64,000 nucleotides of DNA from Bradyrhizobium sp. (GCF_016219575.1 NZ_JACRMG010000032.1:1-64000); one strand, 5' to 3'. Numbered from the stretch's first letter, positions 37,346 to 46,883 are shown. The notes: generated by a model from the sequence alone, not told the origin. Translations and numbers: made by a program.

Positions 37346-38735
37346 GGGACGGCTCCTTTACCATCATCAGCAGCGCCATCCCCGCCGTGAAGAAGATCAC
37401 GAGCACGGCCATGCCGGCCTTCTGGCTCGCGGTTACCGCGGTGACGACGCCGATCAGCAGCGGGCCGAGGAAGGACGTCACCTTGCCGGTCAACGCGAAC
37501 AGCCCGAAATACTGCGCGATGCGGTCCTTTGGCGCGAGGCGGATGAGCAGCGTGCGCGCTGCCGCCTGCAGCGGGCCGCCGGCCGCCCCGATCAGACAGC
37601 CGAGCACGAGATAGGCCTTTTCCGACGCGCCGGCGAACAGCGCGCCGCCGGGCTGCGGCGGGGTGACCTTGACGAAGAAGACGTGGTCCTTGTCCACCAG
37701 CAGGATGGCAATGACCGCGAACAGCAGCACCATCATGCTGCCGGCTATCACCCGCTTCGGGCCGAGTTGGTCGTCGAGCTTGCCGCCGAGCCAGGCACCG
37801 AGCGTGCCTGCAATCGCAAGCAGGATGCCGAACGTGCCGATCTGCAGCGTGTGCCAGCCGAAGGTGCCGGCCGCATAGATGCCGCCGAAGGCGAACAGCG
37901 ACACCAGCCCATCGGTATAGACCATGTTGGCGAGCAGGAAGAGCAACATCGATCGCTGCTTCGGCAATTCGGCGATCGTCCCCTTCAGCTCGCTGAGCCC
38001 GGCGCGCAGCGCCTCGCGCACGGGTCGCCTTGCCGGATAATCCGGCGTCAGCAAGAACATCGGCGTCACGAAGATGACGAACCAGATCGCAGTCAGCGGA
38101 CCGGTGATGCGATCGCCCTGATGCGTGACGGGATCGAGCCCGAACAGCGGCGTGAGGCCGAACAGCGTTCGGCCGGAATCGGGATTGGCGGCAAGGAAGC
38201 CGAGCACGATGATCAGGCTGACGATGCCGCCGATATAGCCGGTGGCCCAGCCGGTGCCGGACAGCCGTCCGATCCGGTCCGGCGGCACCAGCGTCGGCAT
38301 CATCGCATTGTTGAAGACGGTCGCGAACTCGACGCCGACCGAGGCAATGGCGTAGGCGAGCAGCAGCGCCGGAATGATCGAGGGATCGCCGGGCCTGCCG
38401 ATCCACATTGCGCAGGCGCCGATGACGAGCAGGGCGCCAAAGCCGGCAATCCACGGCTTGCGCCGGCCGGACGCATCCGCAATGGCGCCGAGCACCGGCG
38501 AGAGAAGCGCGATGGTGAAGCCGGCGGATGCGGCCGCGAATCCCCACAGCGCCTGACCGGTTGCAGGATTTGGCGCCACGAAGTTCGCAAAATAGGGCGC
38601 GAACACAAAGGTGGTGATCAGGGTGAAATAGGGCTGGGCCGCCCAGTCGAAGAAAATCCAGCTGATGACGGCGGCGCGGCGCGGATAGACCGGCATTCCC
38701 TCCGCGCGACCAGCCGCAAGATCCGTCACCGCCAT
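37299..38735 (-). CDS. MFS transporter, UMF1/Atg22-like
   Basis: This 478-residue membrane protein has about 12 hydrophobic segments; the first part reads VISWIFFDWAAQPYFTLITTFVFAPYFANF, and MFS-like loops include GAIADASGRRKPWI and GKLDDQLGPKRVI. This is the UMF1 group, related to fungal vacuolar Atg22. The substrate is unknown. The start is the ATG at 38735; the frame is open to 38888. The last 12 to 15 residues (RRPGQASVASAIRDP) are coded by the right arm of the repeat 37208-37345, so the natural C-terminus has probably been replaced or extended by the insertion. Confidence 0.9.
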   Translation of the reverse strand: MAVTDLAAGRAEGMPVYPRRAAVISWIFFDWAAQPYFTLITTFVFAPYFANFVAPNPATGQALWGFAAASAGFTIALLSPVLGAIADASGRRKPWIAGFGALLVIGACAMWIGRPGDPSIIPALLLAYAIASVGVEFATVFNNAMMPTLVPPDRIGRLSGTGWATGYIGGIVSLIIVLGFLAANPDSGRTLFGLTPLFGLDPVTHQGDRITGPLTAIWFVIFVTPMFLLTPDYPARRPVREALRAGLSELKGTIAELPKQRSMLLFLLANMVYTDGLVSLFAFGGIYAAGTFGWHTLQIGTFGILLAIAGTLGAWLGGKLDDQLGPKRVIAGSMMVLLFAVIAILLVDKDHVFFVKVTPPQPGGALFAGASEKAYLVLGCLIGAAGGPLQAAARTLLIRLAPKDRIAQYFGLFALTGKVTSFLGPLLIGVVTAVTASQKAGMAVLVIFFTAGMALLMMVKEPSRRPGQASVASAIRDP

Positions 38736-38859
38736 GTGCAAGGTCACCTTTTGATCACAAACAGGCGTTTTGCCTGCCGCCATGAAATCCATATAGCATG
38801 CGCGCCGGTTGCGGCTTCGCATGTTGTCGCATGTCTGCCGGCCGGATACGCGGATTCCG

Positions 38860-40602
38860 ATGATTTTCTCTACGACCAATTGCTGCAAGGGTTTCGCGAT
38901 AGCCGCGCTGGCATTGCTTGCCTGGCGGGCGGACGCGCAGGAACGCCGGCTCTACACGCCGCCGCCGCTTGATTCGGTTCAGCCCGTAGCTGCCGAACAC
39001 GGCATGGTGGTGGCGCAGGAGAAGCTCGCGGCCGAGATCGGCGCCGAAATCCTGCGGCAGGGCGGCAACGCCGTCGATGCCGCGGTGGCGACCGGCTTTG
39101 CGCTGGCAGTGACCTATCCGCGCGCCGGTAATATCGGCGGCGGCGGTTTCATGGTGATCCACTCCGCCGAACGCGGCCAGGACATCGCCATCGACTATCG
39201 CGAGACCGCGCCGGCCGCGATCACGCCCGACGTTTTCCTCGGCTCCGACGGCAAGCCAGATCCGGCGAAGTCGCGCGACTCGGCGCTCGGCATCGGCGTG
39301 CCCGGCACGGTTGCGGGACTGGCGCTGGCGCTCGAAAAGTTCGGCTCCGGCAATTTCACGCTGGCCGATATCCTCAAGCCCGCCATTGCGCTCGCGCGCG
39401 ACGGCTTTGTCGTCACCCATGACACCGCCGATACGCTGCCGGACATGTATCGCCGCATGTCGCGCTGGCCGAATTCGGCAAAGAGCTTTTCAAAGGCGGA
39501 CGGGAGCCCGCTGCGCGAGGGCGATACGCTGGTCCAGAGCGATCTTGCTTCGTTCCTTTCCACCATCGCCGAACAGGGCCCGCGCGGCTTCTACGAAGGG
39601 CCGGTGGCCGAGAAGCTCGCGAAAGCCATCCGCGATGCCGGCGGCATCATGACGACGGAGGATCTGAAATCATACCAAGCCGTTCTCCGCGCGCCGGTGC
39701 GCGGCACCTATCGCGGCTACGACATCGTGTCGATGCCACTACCCTCCTCCGGCGGCACGGTGCTGCTGGAGACCCTCAACATCCTCGAGGGCTTTCCGCT
39801 CGGCGACATGAAGCAGGGCTCGGCGACCTCGCTGCATCTGATGATCGAGGCGATGAAGCGCGCCTATGCCGATCGCGCGCGCTATCTCGGCGACCCCGCC
39901 TTCGTCGATGCACCGACCAATATGCTGATTGCCAAGGATTATGCGGCCAGGCAGCGCGCCAGCATCGACCTTGCGCGCGCAACGCCGTGGACAGAGGCAG
40001 CGCCGGCGAAGCCGCAGCGCGAAGGCAGCAATACCACGCATTATTCCGTGGTGGACTCGCGCGGCAACGCCGTCAGCAACACCTATACGCTGAACTTCCC
40101 CTATGGCGTTGGTCTCGTGGCCGAAGGCACCGGCATCCTGCTCAACAACGAGCTCGACGATTTCACCGCGGCGCCCGGCGCTGCCAACGCCTTCGGCCTG
40201 GTCGGGTTCGAGGCCAATCTTCCCGGCCCGGGAAAACGGCCGCTTTCCTCGATGTCGCCGACCATCGTGCTGAAGGACGGCAAGCCGGTGCTGGTCACGG
40301 GAACGCCCGGCGGCAGCCGCATCATCACCGCGGTGACGCAGGTCATCGTGAATACGATCGACTATGGGCTGAACGTCGCCGCCGCGGTCGCCGCTCCCCG
40401 CATTCATCATCAATGGCTGCCGGACGAGGTGCGCGCCGAGCGCGGCATCCCCGCCGAGGTGCTCGCCGAACTCCGGGACAAGGGCCACAAGGTCGTCGAT
40501 ACGCTCGGCCAGACCTCGGCGAATTCGATCTTCGTCGGCCCCAACGGCCCCCTCGGCGCACCCGACCCGCGGACGCGAGGAGCGTGGGCGGCGGGGCAGT
40601 AG
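38860..40602 (+). CDS. ggt: Gamma-glutamyltransferase
   Basis: This 580-residue periplasmic Ntn-hydrolase cleaves glutathione and transfers or hydrolyses gamma-glutamyl groups. It has a probable signal peptide (GFAIAALALLAWRADAQ), MVVAQEKLAAEIGAEILRQGGNAVDAAVATGFAL, the autoprocessing site SNTTHYSVVD with the nucleophilic Thr392 that starts the small subunit, and the GTPGGSRIITAVTQV block. The start is the ATG at 38860; an upstream in-frame start at 38809 is possible. It diverges from the MFS gene, so a shared promoter region of about 120 bases is likely. Confidence 0.96.
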   Translation: MIFSTTNCCKGFAIAALALLAWRADAQERRLYTPPPLDSVQPVAAEHGMVVAQEKLAAEIGAEILRQGGNAVDAAVATGFALAVTYPRAGNIGGGGFMVIHSAERGQDIAIDYRETAPAAITPDVFLGSDGKPDPAKSRDSALGIGVPGTVAGLALALEKFGSGNFTLADILKPAIALARDGFVVTHDTADTLPDMYRRMSRWPNSAKSFSKADGSPLREGDTLVQSDLASFLSTIAEQGPRGFYEGPVAEKLAKAIRDAGGIMTTEDLKSYQAVLRAPVRGTYRGYDIVSMPLPSSGGTVLLETLNILEGFPLGDMKQGSATSLHLMIEAMKRAYADRARYLGDPAFVDAPTNMLIAKDYAARQRASIDLARATPWTEAAPAKPQREGSNTTHYSVVDSRGNAVSNTYTLNFPYGVGLVAEGTGILLNNELDDFTAAPGAANAFGLVGFEANLPGPGKRPLSSMSPTIVLKDGKPVLVTGTPGGSRIITAVTQVIVNTIDYGLNVAAAVAAPRIHHQWLPDEVRAERGIPAEVLAELRDKGHKVVDTLGQTSANSIFVGPNGPLGAPDPRTRGAWAAGQ

Positions 40603-40655
40603 ATCGATCCACCGAATTCTTCCGGCAAAGTGAGGGACGCACAGTCGGATGGGTT

Positions 40656-40827
40656 CCCTCCCCCTTGCGGGGGAGGGTTAGGGAGAGGGGTACCGCTTGC
40701 TCGACTGCCAGACCGATAGAACGAGTCAGTCCCAACCTACCGGTTCGTTGATCCAGTATCGCGCTATGTCTACGATCAGCGCCCGGGGCTTACCCCTCTC
40801 TCCAGCCCTCCCCCGCAAGGGGGGAGG
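40656..40827. repeat. Long imperfect palindrome, intergenic repeat (type A)
   Basis: The arms ctcccccttgcgggggaggg (from 40656, followed by ttagggagagggg) and cccctctctccagccctcccccgcaaggggggagg (40793-40827) are inverted copies. It occupies the 283-base gap between ggt and the next dehydrogenase. No gene is seen in the gap. A related element is at 121-299. Confidence 0.7.
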
Positions 40828-40885
40828 GAGCCCGGCCAGCCTGCGTCCCTGACTTCGCATTACCTCGCTCACAGGAGTCCTCCTC

Positions 40886-41782
40886 ATGGCATCGCTCAAA
40901 GGCAAGACGCTGTTCATCTCCGGCGCGAGCCGCGGCATCGGCCTTGCAATCGCGCTGCGGGCGGCGCGGGACGGGGCTAATGTCGCAATCGCGGCCAAGA
41001 CCGCCGAGCCGCATCCGCGACTGAAGGGCACCATCTTTACCGCCGCCGATGAGGTGCGTGCCGCGGGCGGCAAGGCGCTGCCGATCGTCTGCGACATCCG
41101 CGAGGAGGCGCAGGTGATGGATGCGATCGAGAAGACCGTCGCCGAATTCGGCGGCATCGATATCTGCGTCAACAACGCCAGTGCCATCAGCCTCACCAAT
41201 TCGCAAGGCACCGACATGAAGCGGTTCGACCTGATGATGGGCATCAACACCCGCGGCACCTTCATGGTGTCGAAATACTGCATCCCGCACCTGAAGAAGG
41301 CGGAGAACCCGCACATCCTGATGCTGTCGCCGCCGCTCGACATGAAGGTGAAATGGTTCGAGCACTCCACCGCCTACACCATCGCAAAATACGGCATGAG
41401 CATGTGCGTGCTGGGCCTGTCGGGCGAACTGAAAGGTGCGGGCGTGGCCGTCAACGCGCTGTGGCCGCGCACCACCATTGCCACCGCCGCGGTCGGCAAT
41501 CTCCTCGGCGGCGACGCCATGATCCGCATGAGCCGCACGCCCGAGATCATGGGCGATGCGGCGCATGCCATCTTCTCCAGGCCTTCGCGCGAGTTCACCG
41601 GCAATTTCTGTATCGACGACAAGATCCTGTACGCAAGCGGAGTGCGAGATTTCGAGCCCTACCGCGTCGACCGCTCGATGCCGCTGATGTCGGACTTCTT
41701 CGTGCCCGAGGACGACGTGCCGCCGCCGGGCGTAACGGTGCAGCCGTTGCCCTCGGTCGGAGCTGCACAGACCTCGCGCTAG
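40886..41782 (+). CDS. Short-chain dehydrogenase (HSDL2-like)
   Basis: This 298-residue SDR has GASRGIGLAIALRAA, IVCDIREEAQV, the NNAS motif CVNNASAISL, and YTIAKYGM, giving the YxxxK pair intact. The extra block GASRGIG...AAKTAEPHPRLKGTIFTAADEVRAAGGKALPI and the tail with SGVRDFEPYRVDRSMPLMSDFFVPEDD fit the hydroxysteroid-dehydrogenase-like-2 group. The substrate is unknown but may be a fatty or branched acyl alcohol. It starts at the ATG at 40886 with CAGGAG upstream and ends 35 bases before the serine hydrolase start, on the same strand. Confidence 0.92.
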   Translation: MASLKGKTLFISGASRGIGLAIALRAARDGANVAIAAKTAEPHPRLKGTIFTAADEVRAAGGKALPIVCDIREEAQVMDAIEKTVAEFGGIDICVNNASAISLTNSQGTDMKRFDLMMGINTRGTFMVSKYCIPHLKKAENPHILMLSPPLDMKVKWFEHSTAYTIAKYGMSMCVLGLSGELKGAGVAVNALWPRTTIATAAVGNLLGGDAMIRMSRTPEIMGDAAHAIFSRPSREFTGNFCIDDKILYASGVRDFEPYRVDRSMPLMSDFFVPEDDVPPPGVTVQPLPSVGAAQTSR

Positions 41783-41817
41783 GCGTATTGTGCGGCCGCG
41801 CCGCGCCGGAGATCTGC

Positions 41818-43212
41818 GTGACATCCTGGAAATGGATCCTCGCTACCGCCGTCGCCTTGGTGCTGGCGGCGCTCGCCGGGCTGACCTTTCATTTCCGGCC
41901 GGACCGCGCCATTCGCGTCGCCACCGGCGGCGTTGCGCACCTGATCTGCTCGAAGACCTTCGTTTCCGGGCTCGATCCGCAGATCGTCTTCGCCGAGACG
42001 CTTGAACGTCCCGGCTTCCGTCGCCTGCGCCATGTGATGGATTTCCGGATCGATCGCAAGGCCGGCACGGTCGATGCCTCGACATTGGGATTTTTCACAG
42101 GCCGCGCCGTCTTCCATGACGGGTTCGGCTGCGTCGAGCGGCACGGCACCGGAGAGCCCTATCTCCTGAAGAGCGACGTCGAGGTGCTGAAGGTGCCCAA
42201 GACGCCGCCGCTATTGCCAGACATTGCCGGTCCCGCCGTGGTCGAGCCGGCCGATCCCGCGCTCAAGGCCGCGCTCGATCATGCCTTCGAGGAGCCTGCA
42301 TCACCGCCATTCCGGCGCACCAGGGCGGTCGTCGTGGTGCGCGACGGCAAGGTGATCGCCGAGCGATACGCCCCCGGCATCGGCGTCGACACGCAGCTGT
42401 CGGGCTTCTCCATGACCAAGTCGATGGTCAACGCGCTGATCGGCGTGCTCACCCAGCAAGGCCTGACCTCGCCGTCCTTGCCAGCGCCGATCCCGGAATG
42501 GCGCCGCATCGACGACCCCCGCCGCGAGATCGAGGTCGAGCATCTCATGCGCATGACATCGGGGCTCGACCTCGACGAGACCAATTCCGGCTTCGATCCG
42601 TCGACCCGGATGTATCTGTACGACGACATGGCTGCCTTTGCGGTCAACACGGGGATGATCGCGCCGATCGGCACCCGCTTTCACTATTCGAGTGCCACGA
42701 CGCAGATCCTGGCGCGCATCATCCGCGACCTGACCGGCGGGCCGGAGCAGACGCTCGCCTTTGCATGGCGCGAATTGTTCAATCCGCTTGGCATGCGCCA
42801 TGTCACGCTGGAGTTCGACGGTGCCGGCACCTTGCAGGGCGCCAATTACATGCTGGCGAGCGCCCGCGACTGGGCGAAGCTCGGCCTGCTCTATCTCAAT
42901 GACGGCGTGGTCGGCGGCAAGAAGGTCCTGCACCCGGACTGGGTGGATTTTTGCGCAGCCGCAACGCTGGACAGCGATTATGCCGCGGGCTTCTACACCA
43001 ATCGCAGCGACCATCCCGACGCCAAAGGCCGCGTGCAGCTCGGCTTTCCCCGCGATTCCTTCTTCGCCTCGGGCCTGCTGGGCCAGCGCATCGTGATCAT
43101 GCCGTCGCAGCGCATGGTCGTGGTGCGGCTGGGAGATTCCATCGATCCCACCGGCGATATCAGGGGCGTGGCGCGGCTGGTGAAGGAAGTGATCGCGGCC
43201 ACGCAGCCGTAG
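41818..43212 (+). CDS. Serine hydrolase (beta-lactamase/class C family)
   Basis: This 464-residue protein has a hydrophobic N-terminal segment (ILATAVALVLAALAGLTF) that could be a signal anchor, then a linker and the class C-type hydrolase domain from about residue 160. The nucleophile motif SMTKS has Ser198 and Lys201, and the YxN-like position reads HYSSAT. The family includes esterases, peptidases and 6-aminohexanoate-dimer hydrolases; the substrate here is unknown. The start is the GTG at 41818, with GGAG seven bases upstream. It probably shares a transcript with the upstream dehydrogenase. Confidence 0.9.
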   Translation: MTSWKWILATAVALVLAALAGLTFHFRPDRAIRVATGGVAHLICSKTFVSGLDPQIVFAETLERPGFRRLRHVMDFRIDRKAGTVDASTLGFFTGRAVFHDGFGCVERHGTGEPYLLKSDVEVLKVPKTPPLLPDIAGPAVVEPADPALKAALDHAFEEPASPPFRRTRAVVVVRDGKVIAERYAPGIGVDTQLSGFSMTKSMVNALIGVLTQQGLTSPSLPAPIPEWRRIDDPRREIEVEHLMRMTSGLDLDETNSGFDPSTRMYLYDDMAAFAVNTGMIAPIGTRFHYSSATTQILARIIRDLTGGPEQTLAFAWRELFNPLGMRHVTLEFDGAGTLQGANYMLASARDWAKLGLLYLNDGVVGGKKVLHPDWVDFCAAATLDSDYAAGFYTNRSDHPDAKGRVQLGFPRDSFFASGLLGQRIVIMPSQRMVVVRLGDSIDPTGDIRGVARLVKEVIAATQP

Positions 43213-43227
43213 GGCGACGGTTTAATC

Positions 43228-43310
43228 CGTCGTTCCGGGATGGTCCGAAGGACCAGACCCGGAACCTCGAGATTCCGGGTTCATGCTTCGCATGCCCCGG
43301 AATGACGACG
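43228..43310. repeat. Dispersed palindromic repeat (type E)
   Basis: cgtcgttccggg at 43228 is inverted as ccccggaatgacgacg at about 43295-43310, with ggttcatgcttcgcatg-type inner pairs. It fills the gap between the convergent hydrolase and glutathione-transferase genes and may help separate transcription. Confidence 0.65.
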
Positions 43311-43314
43311 GAAA

Positions 43315-43980
43315 TCACCGCCCGATCTCGTACGGCCCGCCCTTTTCCAGCGCCCGCTTGTAGGCCGGCCGCGCGTGGATGCGCTCGACGAACGCCATCG
43401 CCTTGGGATGGCCCTGCTCCAGCCCGGCGCGCGCGGCAGCGGCTTCCAGCGGGAAGCTCATCTGGATGTCGGCGGCGGTGAACTCGCTGCCGGCGAACCA
43501 CTCGCTCTTTGCAAGCTCGCTCTCCCAGTAGTCCATGTGCTGCTTGAGCTGCGGATTGACCAACGTGGTGAGCGCCTGGTTGCAGACCTTGCGCACCAAG
43601 GGCCGCAGCAATGCCGGCGCCCGGCGCGGCATCAGCGTGAACAGCAGTTTCAGGAGCAGCGGCGACATTGCCGAGCCCTCGGCATAGTGCAGCCAGTAGG
43701 TATAGCGCAGCCGCTCCGGCGTATTCTCCGGCGGGATCAGGCGGCCCTTGCCGTAGGTGGCGATGATGTATTCCGCGATCGCGCCGGACTCGGCGACGGT
43801 GTTGCCGTTGTCGGTGATGACGGGCGATTTGCCGAGCGGATGGATCGCGCGCAATTCCTTTGGCGCGCGCATGTCGGGCTGCCGCTGATAGCGCACGATC
43901 TCGTAGGGCACGCCCAGCTCCTCGAGCAGCCACAGCACCCGCTGCGAGCGCGAGTTGTTGAGATGATGCACCGTCAGCAT
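43315..43980 (-). CDS. Glutathione S-transferase
   Basis: This 221-residue protein has the thioredoxin-like N-terminal domain with HHLNNSRSQRVLWLLEELGVPYEIVRYQR, the glutathione-site block PLGKSPVITDNGNTVAESGAIAEYI, and an all-helical C-terminal domain with FTAADIQMSFPLEAA. It should conjugate glutathione to electrophiles or serve as a peroxidase; the class is close to fungal-type or beta/nu bacterial GSTs. It starts at the ATG at 43980 and is transcribed alone, away from the DUF2239 gene. Confidence 0.94.
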   Translation of the reverse strand: MLTVHHLNNSRSQRVLWLLEELGVPYEIVRYQRQPDMRAPKELRAIHPLGKSPVITDNGNTVAESGAIAEYIIATYGKGRLIPPENTPERLRYTYWLHYAEGSAMSPLLLKLLFTLMPRRAPALLRPLVRKVCNQALTTLVNPQLKQHMDYWESELAKSEWFAGSEFTAADIQMSFPLEAAAARAGLEQGHPKAMAFVERIHARPAYKRALEKGGPYEIGR

Positions 43981-44124
43981 TGGCCGTCCCCCTGCAGGAA
44001 TTTTCTGGGTGTTCCCGTATCAGGCCTTGCGCCGATTAGCGACCTGTCCGCCCTGACCAAAACGGCGAAGGATCCGGGTCGCCTCCGCAAAAATTATTAC
44101 CCGGGTGATATTGACGCTTAAATA

Positions 44125-44138
44125 TATCCGGGTATAAA
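44125..44138 (+). promoter_or_regulatory. TATCCGGGTATAAA box near the DUF2239 start
   Basis: TATCCGGGTATAAA ends nine bases before the ATG at 44148. A near-identical box (TATCCCGGTATAAA, one base different) ends seven bases before the XRE gene start at 34644. A further CCGGGTGATA at 44101-44110 resembles the first half. Confidence 0.4.
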
Positions 44139-44147
44139 TAAGCCAAC

Positions 44148-44750
44148 ATGTGGCCATTCCGGAAACTTAAGATGGGTCAAATATTTACGGCCTTCGAGGG
44201 CCAGCGGCGCCTGATCTCCGGCACCCTTGCCGAGGTCGCGCTCAAAGTGAAGCGCGCGGGCCAGGCGGCGGGGCCAATCATCATCTTCAATGATGCCACC
44301 GGGCGCTCGCTCGATCTCGACCTGCGCGGCAGCGATGACGAGATTGTCGCGCGGCTCCCCAAGGCTGCGCCTGCTGCCGCCCCGGAAGCCCAGGCCCCCG
44401 AGCCGCGCGGCCGCGGCCGGCCGAAACTCGGCGTGGTCGCACGCGAGGTGACGCTATTGCCGCGGCACTGGGAATGGCTGAACGGCCAGCCCGGCGGCGC
44501 ATCGGTCGCCTTGCGCAAGCTGGTCGACGAGGCCCGCCGCGCCACCGGCGATCGCGACCGGCTGCGCGCCGCGCGCGATGCGGCCTATCACTTCATGTCG
44601 GCCATGGCCGGCGACCTCGCCAATTTCGAGGAAGCCTCGCGCGCCTTGTTTGCCGATAACCGGCGGCGCTTCGCCGGCCTGATTGCGGATTGGCCGACCG
44701 ACATCCGCGACCACATCGTCAAGCTTGCCTACAGCGATCGCGCCGACTAG
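44148..44750 (+). CDS. DUF2239 family protein
   Basis: This 200-residue protein has the DUF2239 core: FTAFEGQRRLISGTLAEVALKVKRA, IIIFNDATGRSLDLDLRGS, GRGRPKLGVVAREVTLLPRHWEWL and GGASVALRKLVDEARR. The function is unknown; the RGRGRPK AT-hook-like piece and the LLPRHWEWL/VALRKLVDEARR parts resemble a DNA-binding protein. The start may be 44148 or 44172 (MGQIF), the latter being nearer the family start. It is upstream of and co-directional with the MATE gene (80-base gap). Confidence 0.9.
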   Translation: MWPFRKLKMGQIFTAFEGQRRLISGTLAEVALKVKRAGQAAGPIIIFNDATGRSLDLDLRGSDDEIVARLPKAAPAAAPEAQAPEPRGRGRPKLGVVAREVTLLPRHWEWLNGQPGGASVALRKLVDEARRATGDRDRLRAARDAAYHFMSAMAGDLANFEEASRALFADNRRRFAGLIADWPTDIRDHIVKLAYSDRAD

Positions 44751-44830
44751 CGCGATCGCCCACTCCAAAACCCGAACCTTCCAAACCGCCATCTGCGCGC
44801 GGCACGACCTGCCGCGCCCATTGCAAGGCC

Positions 44831-46186
44831 ATGCCCGTGACCAGTCCCGCCCCGCTCTGGAAGAATTTCCTCGTCTTCCTGCTGCCGATGATGGCAAGCA
44901 ACATCCTGCAATCGCTGTTCGGCACCATCAACAACGTCTATCTCGGCCAGATGATCGGCGTCGACGCACTCGCGGCGGTGACCGTGTTCTTCCCGGTCAT
45001 GTTCGCCTTCATCGCGCTGGTCATGGGCCTGAGCACGGGCGCTTCCGTCCTGATCGGACAGGCATTCGGCGCCGGGGACCACGTCAAGGTCAAGGCGGTC
45101 GCCGGCACGACGCTCGGCATCGCGCTGTCGTTCGCGGCCGTCATCGCCCTGTTCGGATCGCTGTTCGCCGGCGATCTCGTGGTCGCGCTCGGCACGCCGC
45201 CGAACATCCTGGATGAGGCCACCGCCTACGCGCGGGTCTCGATGATCTTCATGCCGCTCACCTTCGCGGTGATCCTGGTGACGGCGATGATGCGCGGCGT
45301 CGGCGACACCATCACGCCGTTGCTGGCGCTGGTGGTCTACACGCTGATCGGGCTCGTGGTGACGCCTGTCATGATCGCGGGCCCGCTCGGCCTGCCGCGG
45401 CTTGGCGTGGCCAGCGCGGCATGGGCGTCGGTGGCCTCGAGCATTCTCACGCTACTATGGCTGCATTTTCATCTGCGCGCGCGGTCGCACGCTCTGGCCT
45501 TCGACAGGGAGTTCCTCCGCGCGATGCGGCCGGATGGCCGGCTGCTCCGGCTGGTGCTGCGCATCGGCATTCCCGCCTCGCTCAGCATGATGGTGATGTC
45601 GGTCGCCGAGCTGGTGCTGCTCGGCCTCGTCAACGGCTATGGCTCGGACGCCACCGCCGCCTATGGCGCAGTCGGGCAAGTCATGAGCTATGTGCAGTTT
45701 CCGGCGCTGTCGATCGCGATCTCGGTCTCGATCTTCGGCGCCCAGGCGATCGGCCGCGGACAAGGGAGCCAGATCGGCGCCATCGTCGGCACGGGCCTGC
45801 AGATGAACCTGTGGCTGACCGGCGGACTGGCGGTGCTCGGTTATCTCTTTTCGCCGGGCCTGATGGCGCTCTTCATCACCGAGCCCGCGGTGCTCGAGCT
45901 GGCGCAGGGGCTGCTGCACATCGTGCTGTGGAGCACCGTACTGTTCGGCATGGCGACGGTATTTTCCGGCGCGATGCGCTCGGGAGGCACGGTATGGGCG
46001 CCGCTTGCGATCTCGTCGTTTGCGATCCTTGCGGTGGAAATTCCGTCCGCCATCTTCCTCAGCCGGCATATCGGCATCGAGGGCGTGTGGGCGGCCTATC
46101 CTATCGCCTTCTGCACCATGTTCCTGCTGCAGATGAGCTATTACCTGCTGGTCTGGCGCAAGCGCACGGCCGCACGCCTCGTTTGA
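44831..46186 (+). CDS. MATE family efflux transporter
   Basis: This 451-residue membrane protein with about 12 hydrophobic segments belongs to the multidrug and toxin extrusion family, using Na+ or H+ gradients. The family pattern is seen in the N-terminal half (NILQSLFGTINNVYLGQMIGVDALAAVTVFFP, GLSTGASVLIGQAFGA) and the repeated C-terminal half (RIGIPASLSMMVMSVAELVLLGLVNGYG, SIFGAQAIGRG). Start ATG at 44831. It follows the DUF2239 gene and may be co-transcribed. The substrate is unknown. Confidence 0.94.
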   Translation: MPVTSPAPLWKNFLVFLLPMMASNILQSLFGTINNVYLGQMIGVDALAAVTVFFPVMFAFIALVMGLSTGASVLIGQAFGAGDHVKVKAVAGTTLGIALSFAAVIALFGSLFAGDLVVALGTPPNILDEATAYARVSMIFMPLTFAVILVTAMMRGVGDTITPLLALVVYTLIGLVVTPVMIAGPLGLPRLGVASAAWASVASSILTLLWLHFHLRARSHALAFDREFLRAMRPDGRLLRLVLRIGIPASLSMMVMSVAELVLLGLVNGYGSDATAAYGAVGQVMSYVQFPALSIAISVSIFGAQAIGRGQGSQIGAIVGTGLQMNLWLTGGLAVLGYLFSPGLMALFITEPAVLELAQGLLHIVLWSTVLFGMATVFSGAMRSGGTVWAPLAISSFAILAVEIPSAIFLSRHIGIEGVWAAYPIAFCTMFLLQMSYYLLVWRKRTAARLV

Positions 46187-46271
46187 CTCGGGCGAGGGCA
46201 CGTTACAATATGACGGTCATCATAGCTCCGGCGGCCATGCCGCCGGAGTGGAAAAATCGAGGGAGGCCGCC

Positions 46272-46877
46272 GTGAGTCAAAGTCCGCAATTCCTGTTCGA
46301 CTTCGGCAGTCCCAACGCCTTCCTCAGCCACAAGGCGATCCCGGCGATCGAGAAGCGCACCGGCGTGAAGTTCGAATATGTGCCGGTGCTGCTCGGCGGC
46401 ATCTTCAAGGCCACCAACAACAAGTCGCCTGCCGAAACGCTGGCCGGCGTGAAGAACAAGCGCGAATTCCATGCGCTGGAAACCGAGCGCTTCCTGAAGC
46501 GCTTTGGCGTCAAGCCCTACACCTGGAACCCGTTCTTCCCGGTCAACACGCTGAATATCATGCGTGGGGCCGTCGCGGCACAGTTAGAGGGCGTGTTCGA
46601 GAAATATGTCGAGGCGGCCTTTCATCACATGTGGGTCGAGCCGAAGAAGATGGATGATCCGGAAGTCGCCGCCAAGGCGCTCGCGTCTTCCGGCCTCGAT
46701 GCGGCAAAGCTGTTCGCCCGCGCGCAAGATGCCGACGTCAAGGCGAAGCTGATGGCGAATACACAGTCCGCCGTCGAGCGCGGCGCATTCGGCTCGCCGA
46801 CGTTCTTTGTCGGCAAGGAGATGTTCTTCGGCAAGGAGCAGCTGCGCGAGGTCGAGGAAATGGTTTCGGGAAGATAG
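46272..46877 (+). CDS. 2-hydroxychromene-2-carboxylate isomerase family protein (DsbA-like fold)
   Basis: This 201-residue protein has the kappa-GST/HCCA isomerase pattern: FLFDFGSPNAFLSHKAIPAIEKRTGVKFEYVPVLLGGIFKATNN, then FFPVNTLNIMRGA, and a conserved C-terminal RGAFGSPTFFVGKEMFFGKEQL. It lacks the CxxC of DsbA. The family uses glutathione to isomerise an aromatic ring intermediate in naphthalene-type degradation; the actual substrate here is open. The start is the GTG at 46272 with GGGAGG upstream, chosen because it is near the core. Confidence 0.9.
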   Translation: MSQSPQFLFDFGSPNAFLSHKAIPAIEKRTGVKFEYVPVLLGGIFKATNNKSPAETLAGVKNKREFHALETERFLKRFGVKPYTWNPFFPVNTLNIMRGAVAAQLEGVFEKYVEAAFHHMWVEPKKMDDPEVAAKALASSGLDAAKLFARAQDADVKAKLMANTQSAVERGAFGSPTFFVGKEMFFGKEQLREVEEMVSGR

Positions 46878-46883
46878 CCACTG

